DNA of 64,000 nucleotides. Origin: DATGKG01 sp963783145 (GTDB lineage Bacteria; Desulfobacterota; Binatia; Binatales; Binataceae). The position numbers and the translations under genes were made by a program. The stretch spans positions 372,001-436,000 of the forward strand of contig CAWAMM010000004.1 of the NCBI GenBank assembly GCA_963783145.1, in the 5' to 3' direction. Below the pieces are notes generated by a model. That model ran no database searches. It saw only the letters and a program-made list of their open reading frames with translations, and was not told the DNA's origin. Positions 53,401 through 61,788 of the stretch are shown in pieces (position 1 is the first letter of the stretch; each line of letters begins with the position of its first letter).

Positions 53401-53827
53401 AGCCGGAGGTAATCAGGTTCGCGGTCTGGCCGCTGCGCGCCGTCATCATCGGACCGGCGGTGGGCGCGAATGAGGGCGAAGTCCCCAGCGTGAGGATTTC
53501 CGCGGTCGGGTTGTAAAGGGCGCCCCCTGCCACCAGCACCACCGCATCGGCCACTGGCGGTGGAGTGAAGGTTCCGCCAAGCTGGGCCAAAGAAGCCGTG
53601 TCGTCGCCGGGAAGCGGCAGGGCGCCGCTACCAACCCCGAGTCCAAGATTGAAAAACGGCGCGCCGCGCTGCTCTTCCTCGCGCTTTTGAGCCGCAGGCA
53701 AATTGGCCGTGGTGGGAACCCCATAGATCATTCTATTGAAGACCTGGGGGCAGTCCTGCGCAGTGCACGTCAGGAAGACCATCACCAACGCAAGCGACCA
53801 GAAGTATTTCTGTTTGAAGAAGCTCAT
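50486..53827 (-). CDS. Giant secreted kelch-repeat protein with Thr-Pro linker and HYDIN-like C-terminal domain
   Basis: 1113 residues. Signal or lipobox-like start (WSLALVMVFLTCTAQDCPQ). About twelve kelch-type blades follow, each with a 'VLVAGG...SAELFDP...F' strand pattern. Residues ~910-1000 are a repeated Thr-Pro-Thr-Ala linker (PTATPTTVPTPTATPIPTRT type). The C-terminal ~115 residues form an ASPM-SPD-2-HYDIN-like immunoglobulin fold (LTYSPKTLNFASSVLVGKSKSESVTIKN ... CKISVTFEPSDGT). It is likely exported and may bind carbohydrate or surface protein. The linker is probably O-glycosylated or extended. Function unknown. Confidence 0.85.
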   Translation of the reverse strand: MSFFKQKYFWSLALVMVFLTCTAQDCPQVFNRMIYGVPTTANLPAAQKREEEQRGAPFFNLGLGVGSGALPLPGDDTASLAQLGGTFTPPPVADAVVLVAGGALYNPTAEILTLGTSPSFAPTAGPMMTARSGQTANLITSGSFNGQVLLAGGDSISGTSGFAIGSAERYDPASGTFVCLGPVTPGELGCPKSMVSARRYHTATTLEDGTVLFIGGVDQNNNILTSAEIYHPATDSFTATTGGLGGDFFDHTATLINNGPSGADNGMVLVAGGFNGEGNPQSSGALYNPATGMFSATANAMTTGRAFAQATFLDPNVVSALKGQILITGGLGTNDFPQNTAELFNPVTNQFTAIANPMKEAREKHGAILLANGKVLIFGGQSHADAEIFDPATQTFTATNSASCPAGNTNESVPAGCMIDIGSGQIPVLLSNGQVMITGGFSNVRGVEFFDPATNLFNPSPATPIVSRAGRDITGGYTVTLLGDGAHVLVAGGAAWFATQQEAELYDASAGAVAGLGFTLSSFAGATATVLQNNRILFTGGSAGEQIGGATNSAELFDYPTTSVICPDTSTPIFSPPSPPCPTYLHDERWFHAATLLPSGPDAGQVLITGGDVDAIPTAELFNPSNGSFNCINGSGGFDCNNSMTDIRLGHTATFLPNGPLNGKVLIVGGSNPTNGSLATAELFDPSSNSFSCVGGVSSAPPICNASLHGVRSVHSAFLLTTGPNAGEVLVAGGSDQNGAPIATAELFNPSSGTFLCVGGASGNVCNQSMVAGRVGASAIMLADGRILFSGGVRGISSSGYSAISSAEIYDPVKNVFTATPGSMTVPRTGHSSVLLNNGEVLISGGATGSVGSSATTKQFLMDIDSAVQGSTLASQEVFNPASGTFAPAGSLFNQRALASAIVVQAGSIGPSVVVTPTATPTTVPTPTATPIPTRTGTPTATPTVTTTPTATRTTSRTVTPTATPTATRRPTATATPSATPTRKAKPTKTPTATPTPLPPKLTYSPKTLNFASSVLVGKSKSESVTIKNDVSAKHGTAALIEGVSNSDLRFKLANGCPLAPAPLAAGKSCKISVTFEPSDGTLQSDILTIPNDTAEGTLKIPLTGTGKVPKVK

Positions 53828-54029
53828 CCCCCTTCGACCCGATCCCTTCTTCGATACGATCCCGGCAGCGAAACGCCAGTCTCCGATTCTGACCTATTAT
53901 GTCAAGCGAAACCGCGCCCAATTATCGCCAATGTGACAGATTTATGTCTCTCGCTACGACCTACACGCTGGCCTGCGCGACAATGACCGTATAGAAGATA
54001 GCCCTGCGAGCTGAAATCAGGAGACCATC

Positions 54030-54941
54030 ATGGCGGAAATCATTCTGCATCAATATGTGAACTCGCCCTTTTCGGAGAAAATCCGCAAAATCTTCGCGCA
54101 TAAAAAGGTGAGCTGGCGCGCCGTCGAGCAGCCGGTCATCATGCCCAAGCCGAAGCTGATTCCGCTCACCGGCGGCTATCGGAGGATTCCGGTCCTACAG
54201 ATTGGCGCGGATATCTACAGCGACACCGGCATCATCATTCGAAAAATCGAGGAGCTGTTTCCCGAGCCGACGCTCTATCCCAACGGCCTGGAAGCCGCGG
54301 CGCATCAGATGAACATCTTTGCCGACCGCCGGTTGTTCTGGTCGACCACGCCGGTGATTTTCGCCAAGCTCGGCGCCAGCGTGCCCAAGGAGTTCATCGC
54401 GGATCGCAGCAAGATGATGCAGGGCGCCGACTTTGGCCAGATCGCGATGCAGGCGCCCGACGCGCGTAATCAACTGCGCGCCTACCTCGACATAATGGAT
54501 CGCCAGCTCGAGCACACCACCTACATGCTTGGGGAATCATTCAGCCTCGCCGATGCGGCCCTCTATCATCCGGTCTGGTTTCTGCAGTCGGAGCCGAGTT
54601 CGTTCGCGCTCGCGCAGAAGTTCCCCAACCTGATGCGATGGTTCAAGCGCATCGATGCGATGGGGCATGGCGACATGAAGGGGATGGACCCCGACGAGGC
54701 CCTGAAGATCGCGCGCGAGAGCACGCCCGCGCCGAGTGGGCAGGAGGATGCGGATGATCCCAACGGCCTCAAGCTTGGGACCAAAGTCGCGATCACGCCG
54801 GATGATTATGGATTCGATCCGGTGGTCGGGAAGGTGGTTTCGAGTTCGGTGTATGAGATTGCGATCGAGCGCGAGGAGCCGAGCCTCGGCACGATTGTGA
54901 ACCACTTCCCGAAGGTGGGCTTCCGCATCGCCGCGGCGTAG
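54030..54941 (+). CDS. GST-like protein with C-terminal extension
   Basis: 303 residues. Thioredoxin-fold N-terminus: EIILHQYVNSPFSEKIRKIFAHKKVSW (a Ser-x-x-Ser-type site), GGYRRIPVLQIGADIYSDTGIIIRKIEE. The helical domain follows to ~230 (FSLADAALYHPVWFL). The last ~70 residues (GTKVAITPDDYGFDPVVGKVVSSSVYEIAIERE) resemble a SH3-like nuclease or ribosomal-associated tail and are extra to GSTs. Ribosome site GGAGA upstream. Substrate unknown. Confidence 0.85.
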   Translation: MAEIILHQYVNSPFSEKIRKIFAHKKVSWRAVEQPVIMPKPKLIPLTGGYRRIPVLQIGADIYSDTGIIIRKIEELFPEPTLYPNGLEAAAHQMNIFADRRLFWSTTPVIFAKLGASVPKEFIADRSKMMQGADFGQIAMQAPDARNQLRAYLDIMDRQLEHTTYMLGESFSLADAALYHPVWFLQSEPSSFALAQKFPNLMRWFKRIDAMGHGDMKGMDPDEALKIARESTPAPSGQEDADDPNGLKLGTKVAITPDDYGFDPVVGKVVSSSVYEIAIEREEPSLGTIVNHFPKVGFRIAAA

Positions 54942-54973
54942 CGGAAGCCTGCTGGTCGATTAGGGAAGTAGTT

Positions 54974-55438
54974 ATGAATCAAAGTGAAATGGAGAAGGCG
55001 CTCTACGACGTCTTCTTTGATAGCGGGATTGTGAGACATGGCTTCGCTCTTTTTTCACGGGATTACGATGTCCTTATTGAGATCAACGGCCGTCAATTCC
55101 TTTTTCGATTCACCCACTGCGTATCGGCGGTAATCAAAACGAGCGTTAAAGATGCGGCATGGAAGCAATCCTGGGACGACTCCTTTACAGATGAGGAGTC
55201 CTACGAAAAAGCTGGACGCCCTGAAGGCTATTTCTGGGGTGTGAACTATTCGGCAGCTTATCCTGGAGCCAAGCTTCTGGCCGATTCAATCGACGCGCGC
55301 GATTGGTCCATCCGGCTGGGAAAACAAATGTGGGAGGTTGGAATCGAGACGAACGCCCATGACATTGACCTAATCTTTCATGACCTTCGCACCAGTGAGG
55401 TTTTCGGTAGCGGCGAATCGAAACGCATCGAGTTCTAG
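54974..55438 (+). CDS. YxiG-like domain protein
   Basis: 154 residues: MEKALYDVFFDSGIVRHGFALFSRDYDVLIEI and FRFTHCVSAVIKTSVKDAAWKQSWDDSFTD resemble the YxiG-like domain found as a small stand-alone protein, often near polymorphic toxin immunity genes. No signal peptide. Function unknown. It sits 32 nt after the GST-like gene and may share its transcript. Family assignment is from pattern memory and could be wrong. Confidence 0.5.
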   Translation: MNQSEMEKALYDVFFDSGIVRHGFALFSRDYDVLIEINGRQFLFRFTHCVSAVIKTSVKDAAWKQSWDDSFTDEESYEKAGRPEGYFWGVNYSAAYPGAKLLADSIDARDWSIRLGKQMWEVGIETNAHDIDLIFHDLRTSEVFGSGESKRIEF

Positions 55439-55544
55439 GTGTGAGTTGCTTGCCTGACAGCCGATTCGCCCGCATCATAGGCAGTGGGCATCGAGGTATG
55501 CCGCCAGCATGAGCGAATGACGGTCGGACCCATAGCCTCAAAAT

Positions 55545-55563
55545 ACGCAAACGAACCCACCAC
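55545..55563. repeat. Family D repeat motif, copy 3
   Basis: ACGCAAACGAACCCACCA, degenerate relative of the motifs at 43142 and 43235. Confidence 0.35.
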
Positions 55564-55693
55564 TTCCGCTCATGCACTACGTGATTTTTACCAAACGAAG
55601 CCAAATAGTGCCCGATTCTCATGGATCTTTTTTTCGGCACTCGCCTAAAGCGCGCCGTGACCGCACCTTTACACCCGAAACCGCGGCAGTCGA

Positions 55694-55712
55694 ATTTGCA
55701 AAAACAAACCCG
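55694..55712. repeat. Family D repeat motif, copy 4
   Basis: TTTGCAAAAACAAACCCGC, closely matching 43235-43256. Confidence 0.5.
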
Positions 55713-55909
55713 CTATCGAGGACATCCGTTTAGTTAATCGACATTGCGTCGATAGCCCGCAGTCGCCGCTCTTCGATTCCAATCGAGAAGGTCCGCTTCC
55801 TTAAGGTTGCGGGCGACGATTCCTCGGCCCCGCGCGCGGTCATTTTCTAGAGATAGAAGGCCGAACGAGCCAGCAGGCTCGGCTGGGGCGACTGAAGGAG
55901 AAAATTCTC

Positions 55910-56347
55910 ATGGCTTTTTTTGATTGGAAGGGCAGCATGTCGGTACACAACTCGATGATCGACCACGACCATCAGATGCTCGTCCAGTACCTGAACGAGA
56001 TGCATGCCGCGATGATGGCGGGTCACGGCAAGGATCTCGTCGGCAGTATCCTCGGCAAACTGGTGGCGTATACCCGGGACCATTTCGGACGCGAGGAGAT
56101 CGTGTGGCGAGCGGGGCATTATGCCGACCTCGAGAAGCATAGAAAGGAGCACACCGATCTCCTCAAGACGGTGGTCGATTTCAAGGCGAAGTACGATAAG
56201 GGATCCGCGGCGCTCTCGGTGGACCTGATGAACTTCCTGCGTGACTGGCTGAAGAACCACATCCTGAAGTCCGACAAAACCGCCGCCGAGGCGATCGCAG
56301 CGGCAGCTCATCCGCCCAAAGCGGCAGCCGCGCCGATGATGCATTAA
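55910..56347 (+). CDS. Bacteriohemerythrin
   Basis: 145 residues. All non-heme diiron ligands are present: His21 (DHDHQ), His58 and Glu62 (RDHFGREE), His77 and His81 (EKHRKEH), His117 and Asp122 (NHILKSD). It binds and carries or stores oxygen, or senses it. The ~20-residue Ala-rich, His-ended tail is extra. GGAGA site precedes the ATG. No partner sensor gene is next to it. Confidence 0.95.
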   Translation: MAFFDWKGSMSVHNSMIDHDHQMLVQYLNEMHAAMMAGHGKDLVGSILGKLVAYTRDHFGREEIVWRAGHYADLEKHRKEHTDLLKTVVDFKAKYDKGSAALSVDLMNFLRDWLKNHILKSDKTAAEAIAAAAHPPKAAAAPMMH

Positions 56348-56417
56348 CCACCGGCGCAGAACGGGCGGCAGCAATCTCCGACCGAGGTCGCTGCTGTCCT
56401 CCTGGGCCGGTTTTCGA

Positions 56418-56864
56418 TTACGGCGTCTTAGGAGCCTGCTTGCCGGCGTTCGGCGTCCAAGCGATATGGACGATGAACCTCGACGGATCCTTCGGGTCGG
56501 GGCTGATGACGACGCTGTCGAGATTGCCCACTTCGGTGAAATTGCGGTTGTAGACCTTACGCGCGGGGATGGCGACCTTTGGGCCGAGCGAGAATCCCGC
56601 CTTCGGCAACTCCTTCTCGTAAAAATCCACCAGCTCTTTGTAATCGCCCTTGACCGCCCAGTTGGCCGAATAGACCACCCCGACTTTTGGCACCGTCGAA
56701 TCGACCAGTACCGCGCCTGGAGGCAGGGGGATCTTGGCGTCCCAATTCTGCGGCATCGCCGGTGATGCGACCGCGGCCGGCGCCTGCGCCCGGGCCTCGA
56801 TGCCGGGCACGAGCGTGGGCGCGATCATCAAGCTTGCGAGAGCCAGGTACTTTGCGATTTTCAC
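56418..56864 (-). CDS. Secreted small protein of unknown function
   Basis: 148 residues from GTG 56864, which has GGAGG 8 nt upstream; the frame reaches back to 56891 but gives no better start. A clear signal peptide (MKIAKYLALASLMIAPTLVPG ~1-26). The mature part, with IPLPPGAVLVDSTVPKVGVVYSANWAVKGDYKELVDFYEKELPKAGFSL, resembles small envelope proteins that have a DxGV strand and helix. No motif of known catalysis. It is convergent with the hemerythrin gene. Confidence 0.65.
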   Translation of the reverse strand: MKIAKYLALASLMIAPTLVPGIEARAQAPAAVASPAMPQNWDAKIPLPPGAVLVDSTVPKVGVVYSANWAVKGDYKELVDFYEKELPKAGFSLGPKVAIPARKVYNRNFTEVGNLDSVVISPDPKDPSRFIVHIAWTPNAGKQAPKTP

Positions 56865-57004
56865 CAATTTTCCTCCCATCCCACCACGCAATCTGACAAC
56901 TTCGCGGCGAAAGCGAAAGCTCAGCCGCCTCCCTTCGTTGGCAACCGTACACGTGTTAGACTGTTGTCAAACCCCCGCCAAACAGGTAGCTAATCACTTC
57001 CGCT

Positions 57005-58291
57005 ATGACCACATTGGTAGCCCATAAACCCTCCGCCGCCGGCACTCGGGACATCTACGAAATCGGCGAAGTACCGCCGATCGGGGTGGTTCCCAAACAT
57101 ATGTATGCGCAAGTGATTCGGGCCGAGCGCTTCGGCGACCCGACTCACGCCTTCAAAGTCGAAAAGATTCCCGTCCCGGAGCTGCGCCCGGATGAGACGC
57201 TCGTCTACGTGATGGCGGCCGGAGTCAACTTCAATAACGTATGGGCCGCATTGGGCACGCCGGTTAACGTCATCGCCGCGCGCCAAAAAGCGAAGTACGA
57301 TTCCTCGGATTTTCATATCGGCGGAAGCGACGCGTCGGGCATCGTATATGCGATCGGGCGCGACGTGAGAAACGTCAAGGTCGGCGATCAGGTGGTGATG
57401 CATTGCGGGCAGTGGGATGCGGATTGTCCCGCGATGCGCAACGGCGACGATCCGATGTACGACCCCTCATTCAAGATTTGGGGCTACGAAACCAACTGGG
57501 GCAGCTTCGCGCAGTTCACCCGCGTCCAGGCGCATCAGTGTATGCCCAAGGCGAAGCACCTTACCTGGGAAGAAGCCGCAGGACCGACGCTGGTCGGCGC
57601 AACTGCCTATCGCATGCTGATGGGATGGCCTCCGCACACCGTACGCCATAACGACGTCGTGCTGATTTGGGGCGCTTCGGGCGGCCTCGGATGCATGGCG
57701 ATTCAAATCGTCAAGGCTGAAGGCGGAATTCCAGTCGGCGTCGTCAGCGATGATAAGAAGACCGATTTCTGCATGAAGCTGGGCGCCAAGGGCGTCATCA
57801 ATCGCAAGAAATTTTTTCATTGGGGCATGATGCCGCACTGGAAAGACACCGATGAGTACAACAAGTGGGCGGCCGAATCACGCGCCTTTGGCAAGGCCAT
57901 TTGGGATGTCGTTGGAGAGCGGCGCAGCCCCCGCATCGTGTTCGAGCATCCCGGCGAGCACACCATCCCCACTTCGGTTTTCGTCTGCGACACCGGCGGG
58001 ATGGTCGTCATCTGCGCGGGTACCACCGGATACAACGCAGTCGCCGATTTGCGCTACCTGTGGATGCGGCAGAAGCGCCTGCAGGGATCCCATTTCGCCA
58101 ACGACGAGCAGTCCTACGCGTTCAATCAGCTGGTGGTCGAGGGCAAGATCGATCCATGCCTCGCGAAGACGTTCCGCTTCGATCAAATCGCGGAATGCCA
58201 TCAGATCATGCATGAGAATCGCGCGCCGGAGGGTAAGATGGTGGCGTTAGTAGGCGCGCCGAAGCCGGGAATGAAGGACCTTCAACTTTAA
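57005..58291 (+). CDS. ccr: Crotonyl-CoA carboxylase/reductase family protein
   Basis: 428 residues of the medium-chain reductase family. The NADPH motif is WGASGGLGCM. Ccr-specific segments: VMAAGVNFNNVWAALGTPVNV, FHIGGSDASGIVYAIG, KIWGYETNWGSFAQFTRVQ, LGAKGVINRKKFFHWG, VFEHPGEHTIPTSVFVC and QKRLQGSHFANDEQ with the active-site His. Ccr catalyses reductive carboxylation of crotonyl-CoA to ethylmalonyl-CoA in the ethylmalonyl-CoA pathway; some relatives only reduce. Whether it carboxylates cannot be read from this. No ecm, meaA or other pathway gene is in view. Confidence 0.88.
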   Translation: MTTLVAHKPSAAGTRDIYEIGEVPPIGVVPKHMYAQVIRAERFGDPTHAFKVEKIPVPELRPDETLVYVMAAGVNFNNVWAALGTPVNVIAARQKAKYDSSDFHIGGSDASGIVYAIGRDVRNVKVGDQVVMHCGQWDADCPAMRNGDDPMYDPSFKIWGYETNWGSFAQFTRVQAHQCMPKAKHLTWEEAAGPTLVGATAYRMLMGWPPHTVRHNDVVLIWGASGGLGCMAIQIVKAEGGIPVGVVSDDKKTDFCMKLGAKGVINRKKFFHWGMMPHWKDTDEYNKWAAESRAFGKAIWDVVGERRSPRIVFEHPGEHTIPTSVFVCDTGGMVVICAGTTGYNAVADLRYLWMRQKRLQGSHFANDEQSYAFNQLVVEGKIDPCLAKTFRFDQIAECHQIMHENRAPEGKMVALVGAPKPGMKDLQL

Positions 58292-58420
58292 GTATTGCTT
58301 GAAGTTTTAGAATGCCAGTTTAATCTGGCCAAGGTCACTCTTCGGGCGCTTTACTGGTCCCATACGTAAAATTCGCGCACGAGTCACGTCATTGCGTCAT
58401 TTAGCGCTATACCATAGCCA

Positions 58421-61303
58421 ATGAGTGACATGGCATCGCTGACTCCCTTTCGTGAAAAACTCGTGATGTCGGTCGAAGGCGAGGTCCGCTTCGACCGCGG
58501 CACGATTGCAATTTATTCCCACGACGCTTCGAACTATCGGCAGGTCCCCATCGGTGTCGTGACGCCACGCCATGAGGAGGATGTGATCGCGACGGTCACG
58601 CTGGCCCGCGAGAACAGCGTTCCCATCCTCGCGCGCGGCGGCGGGACTGCGCTTGGCGGTCAGACCACCTGCGCGGCGCTGGTGATCGATTTCTCGAAAT
58701 ACATGAACCGCGTGATGGCGATTGACGCCGAAAAGAAAACTGCGACCGTGCAGCCCGGCGTGATCCAGAGCGCGCTCAATGCCGACCTCGCGCGGCACGG
58801 TCTGTTCTTCGCACCGGATCCGTCGACCAAAGATCGATGCACCATCGGCGGGATGATCGGCAACAACTCATGCGGCGCGCATTCGGCCGCGTATGGCAAG
58901 ACCGTCGACAACCTCGAATCGATGGACGTGCTGCTGTATGACGGCACTCATCTGAGTGTCGGACCCACCCTTGAGGCGGATTTGAAATACGTCGCCGCTC
59001 GTGGCGGTGCGCGTGGCGCGCTCTACTCCAAACTGCGCGACCTCCGCGATCGATACGCGCCCGATGTGCGCGATGGATTCCCGCGCCTTCCGCGCCGCGT
59101 CTCCGGCTACAACCTCGATCAGCTTCTGCCCGAGAATGAATTCCACGTCGCGCGCGCGATGGTCGGATCGGAAGGCACGCTCGGCCTCACCCTCTCAGCG
59201 ACGGTGCGTGCGGTGCCGAAGCCGAAAAGCCTGGTGATGGTGGTGCTTGGTTTCGACGACGTTTTTCGCGCCGCCGACCAGATGTGGTGGCTTCTGCCGC
59301 ATCGCCCCCAGGCACTCGAGGGCTTCGACGACAAGCTGCCGGAGTTCGCCCGCCGCAAGGGCCTCGATTCGGTCAAGCTGCTTCCCAAGGGACAGGCGTT
59401 TCTGATTGCGGAGTTGGCCGGCGCTACGGATGACGAAGCGCGCGAACGCGCACAGAAAATGATCCGCGAAGCGCGCATCCAAAGAGAATGTGTCGGAGCC
59501 GCTCTCATTACCGATCCCGCCGAACAAGCTTCGGTCTGGCGGGTGCGCGAATCAGGGCTCGGCTCGGGCGCGTACTTTCCCGGCTCTCCGCGGACCTGGC
59601 CCGGCGCCGAGGATCTCGCGGTGCCGCCGGCGAAGCTGGGTGCGTTTCTGCGCCGTTTCGCGGAAATTCTCGCGCAGCACAATTTGCAGGTGGGCACCTA
59701 CTACGGCCACTTCGGTGAGGGATGCGTCCACTGCCGGATTAACTTCGACCTCGCGAGCTCGAAGGGAATCGCCGAGTTCCGAATCACGATGGAGGAACTC
59801 GGCGCCGCAGTGGCCGAGTTTGGCGGATCGCTTTCCGGTGAGCATGGTGACGGGCTCGCGCGCTCGGAACTGCTGCCGAAAATTTTTAACCCCAAACTCA
59901 TCGGTGCGTTTCGCGAGTTCAAAAAGATTTTCGATCCCGGCAACCTGATGAATCCCGGAAACCTCGTCGATCCGTTCCCGCTCGATTCGCATCTCAAGCA
60001 GGGCGCGGCGTATCATCCGCGCGAGATCGAGACTCATTTCGATTTCACTCCCGACGAAGGTCTCGCGGGCGCGACGCTCAAATGCGTCGGCATTGGCAAA
60101 TGCCGCAAGACCGACGCCGGCACCATGTGCCCGTCGTACATGGCGACCCGCGACGAGATGAATTCGACGCGTGGCCGCGCGCGCATCCTGTTCGAGGCGC
60201 TGTCCGGCAACACGCTGACAAATTTCACCGATCCTTCAGTACACAAGGCGCTCGACCTTTGCCTCTCGTGCAAGAGCTGCAAGACCGAATGCCCTTCGTC
60301 GGTCGACATGGCGACCTACAAGGCCGAGTTCCTCTCGCATTACTATGAGGAGAATGGGCGCCCGCGTTCAGCGAAAATCTTCGGCAACATTCATGAGCTG
60401 GCGCGCCGCGCCTCGCGCACCCCGCGCCTCGCCAATGCGCTCATGAACGCGCCTCTGTTCTCGCGCCTCGGCAAGCGCCTCTATGACATCCATCCGCAGC
60501 GCACCTTCCCCAAGGTCGCGAGGCGCAGCTTTCGCGCGTGGTTCGAGCGTCATCACGGCTCGACCGACCAGACCCAGCGCGAGGTGGTGCTGTTCCCCGA
60601 TACCTTCACCAATTTTTTCGAGCCGGAAGTTGCGATCGCGGCGACCGAGGTGCTCGAGCGTGCGAATTTCCGCGTCGTGATCCCGCGCGACGATCTCTGC
60701 TGCGGGCGGCCGCTCTATGACCAGGGGATGCTCGATCGCGCGAAGCAGCGCTTGCAGGAAACCATGGATGCGCTGTGGATGATGGTCGAGCGCGGCGCCT
60801 ATGTGGTCGGCCTCGAACCGAGCTGCATCCTCACCTTTCGCGACGAACTGCCCGCGCTGTTTCCCGATAACCACCGCGCGCGCACTCTGAGTGAGCGCGC
60901 GCTGTTACTCGACGAACTCCTCAAGCGCGAAGTCTCCGGCTACCTTCCGCCGCAGCCCAAATCGCTCAAGGCAAAGGCACTGCTGCATGGCCATTGTCAT
61001 CAGAAGGCGCTCGCCGGCCTCGATGCCGAGGCTTCGATCCTGTCGAGCATCCATGGACTCGAGCTCGAAGTCCTCGACGCCGGATGCTGTGGGATGGCAG
61101 GACCGTTCGGCTATGAGAATTCGCATTTCGCGGTCTCGAAGACCTGCGCCGATCGGGTGCTGGTGCCCGCGATCAATGCGAGCGACAAGGACACCATCGT
61201 AATCTCCGATGGCTTCTCCTGCCGCTCACAAATCCGCCAGTTCTGTCCCGATCGAAAGCCGATGCACTTCGCGCAGGTCCTCAACCTCGTCGCGCAGAGA
61301 TGA
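58421..61303 (+). CDS. D-lactate dehydrogenase-like FAD/iron-sulfur fusion
   Basis: 960 residues. N-terminal FAD_binding_4 domain: ARGGGTALGGQTTCAALVIDFSKYMN, PDPSTKDRCTIGGMIGNNSCGAHS; FAD_oxidase C domain to ~530. An Fe-S domain at ~540-640 has LCLSCKSCKTECPSSVDM, and the C-terminal part has CCG domains (CCGRPLYDQGMLD, HCHQKALAG, DAGCCGMAGPFGYE). It resembles the GlcD/GlpC-like fused Dld that oxidises D-lactate or glycolate, feeding quinone. Its length is normal for the fused class. It follows ccr by 130 nt. Confidence 0.93.
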   Translation: MSDMASLTPFREKLVMSVEGEVRFDRGTIAIYSHDASNYRQVPIGVVTPRHEEDVIATVTLARENSVPILARGGGTALGGQTTCAALVIDFSKYMNRVMAIDAEKKTATVQPGVIQSALNADLARHGLFFAPDPSTKDRCTIGGMIGNNSCGAHSAAYGKTVDNLESMDVLLYDGTHLSVGPTLEADLKYVAARGGARGALYSKLRDLRDRYAPDVRDGFPRLPRRVSGYNLDQLLPENEFHVARAMVGSEGTLGLTLSATVRAVPKPKSLVMVVLGFDDVFRAADQMWWLLPHRPQALEGFDDKLPEFARRKGLDSVKLLPKGQAFLIAELAGATDDEARERAQKMIREARIQRECVGAALITDPAEQASVWRVRESGLGSGAYFPGSPRTWPGAEDLAVPPAKLGAFLRRFAEILAQHNLQVGTYYGHFGEGCVHCRINFDLASSKGIAEFRITMEELGAAVAEFGGSLSGEHGDGLARSELLPKIFNPKLIGAFREFKKIFDPGNLMNPGNLVDPFPLDSHLKQGAAYHPREIETHFDFTPDEGLAGATLKCVGIGKCRKTDAGTMCPSYMATRDEMNSTRGRARILFEALSGNTLTNFTDPSVHKALDLCLSCKSCKTECPSSVDMATYKAEFLSHYYEENGRPRSAKIFGNIHELARRASRTPRLANALMNAPLFSRLGKRLYDIHPQRTFPKVARRSFRAWFERHHGSTDQTQREVVLFPDTFTNFFEPEVAIAATEVLERANFRVVIPRDDLCCGRPLYDQGMLDRAKQRLQETMDALWMMVERGAYVVGLEPSCILTFRDELPALFPDNHRARTLSERALLLDELLKREVSGYLPPQPKSLKAKALLHGHCHQKALAGLDAEASILSSIHGLELEVLDAGCCGMAGPFGYENSHFAVSKTCADRVLVPAINASDKDTIVISDGFSCRSQIRQFCPDRKPMHFAQVLNLVAQR

Positions 61304-61329
61304 ACGCGCGCTAACTCGAAAACGCAATC

Positions 61330-61635
61330 GTGTCAGCGGAAACCAAATATCAATCACGCGAACGCCGAGCGGCAATTCGAAATATCTTGCTCAAGGAGTG
61401 GGATCCCATCGGCGTCGTCGGAATCTCCGGCGCCGAGGATGAATACGACTCCTATGTCGGCGAAATATATCTGTTGCTCTTCGATGAGCGGGCGACGCCC
61501 GAAGCCCTTAGCGCGCATCTTTTGCAAATTGCCATCGAGCGCATGGGCCTTCGACGCAACGCGCAGTTATTCACCCGTTGCGCCGAGACGGCGAGAACGC
61601 TCGTAGCCATGCGACCGCGTCTCGATTCGCATTGA
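61330..61635 (+). CDS. Small conserved-type protein of unknown function
   Basis: 101 residues from GTG 61330. The motif NILLKEWDPIGVVGISGAEDEYDSYVGEIYLLLFDERA is shared with a widely spread family of ~80-100-residue proteins found as free-standing genes near immunity-like loci; I cannot name it. No signal peptide. Start 27 nt after the Dld-like gene suggests co-transcription. Confidence 0.6.
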   Translation: MSAETKYQSRERRAAIRNILLKEWDPIGVVGISGAEDEYDSYVGEIYLLLFDERATPEALSAHLLQIAIERMGLRRNAQLFTRCAETARTLVAMRPRLDSH

Positions 61636-61665
61636 TGGTGCACGCAGAGATGAACGCGTTTATTC

Positions 61666-61761
61666 GTAGGGGTCGTTCGCGAACGACCCGCAGCGATGAT
61701 GCAATCGCGAAGATTTGCGCAAACGCCACATCGTTGCGGGCGCTTCGCGAAGCGCCCCTAC
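61666..61761. repeat. Family A REPIN-like element, copy 2
   Basis: 96 bp from GTAGGGG to CCCCTAC. The two palindromes GGGTCGTTCGCGAACGACCC and GGGCGCTTCGCGAAGCGCCC are both perfect. Same layout as copy 1 at 11850-11946. Confidence 0.82.
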
Positions 61762-61788
61762 AACGAATTGCGGAAAGAGATGAGGTCG

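Larger units (their letters stand above)
55439..55909. other. Intergenic stretch with family D repeat motifs
   Basis: 471 nt without a convincing gene. Two copies of the CAAACCC-type motif lie at 55545-55563 and 55694-55712. The open frame on the opposite strand to 55640 has no ribosome site. Confidence 0.5.

Noticed and set aside
55185..55640. 151-codon minus-strand frame
   Set aside because: Mostly antisense to the YxiG-like gene; no start signal.
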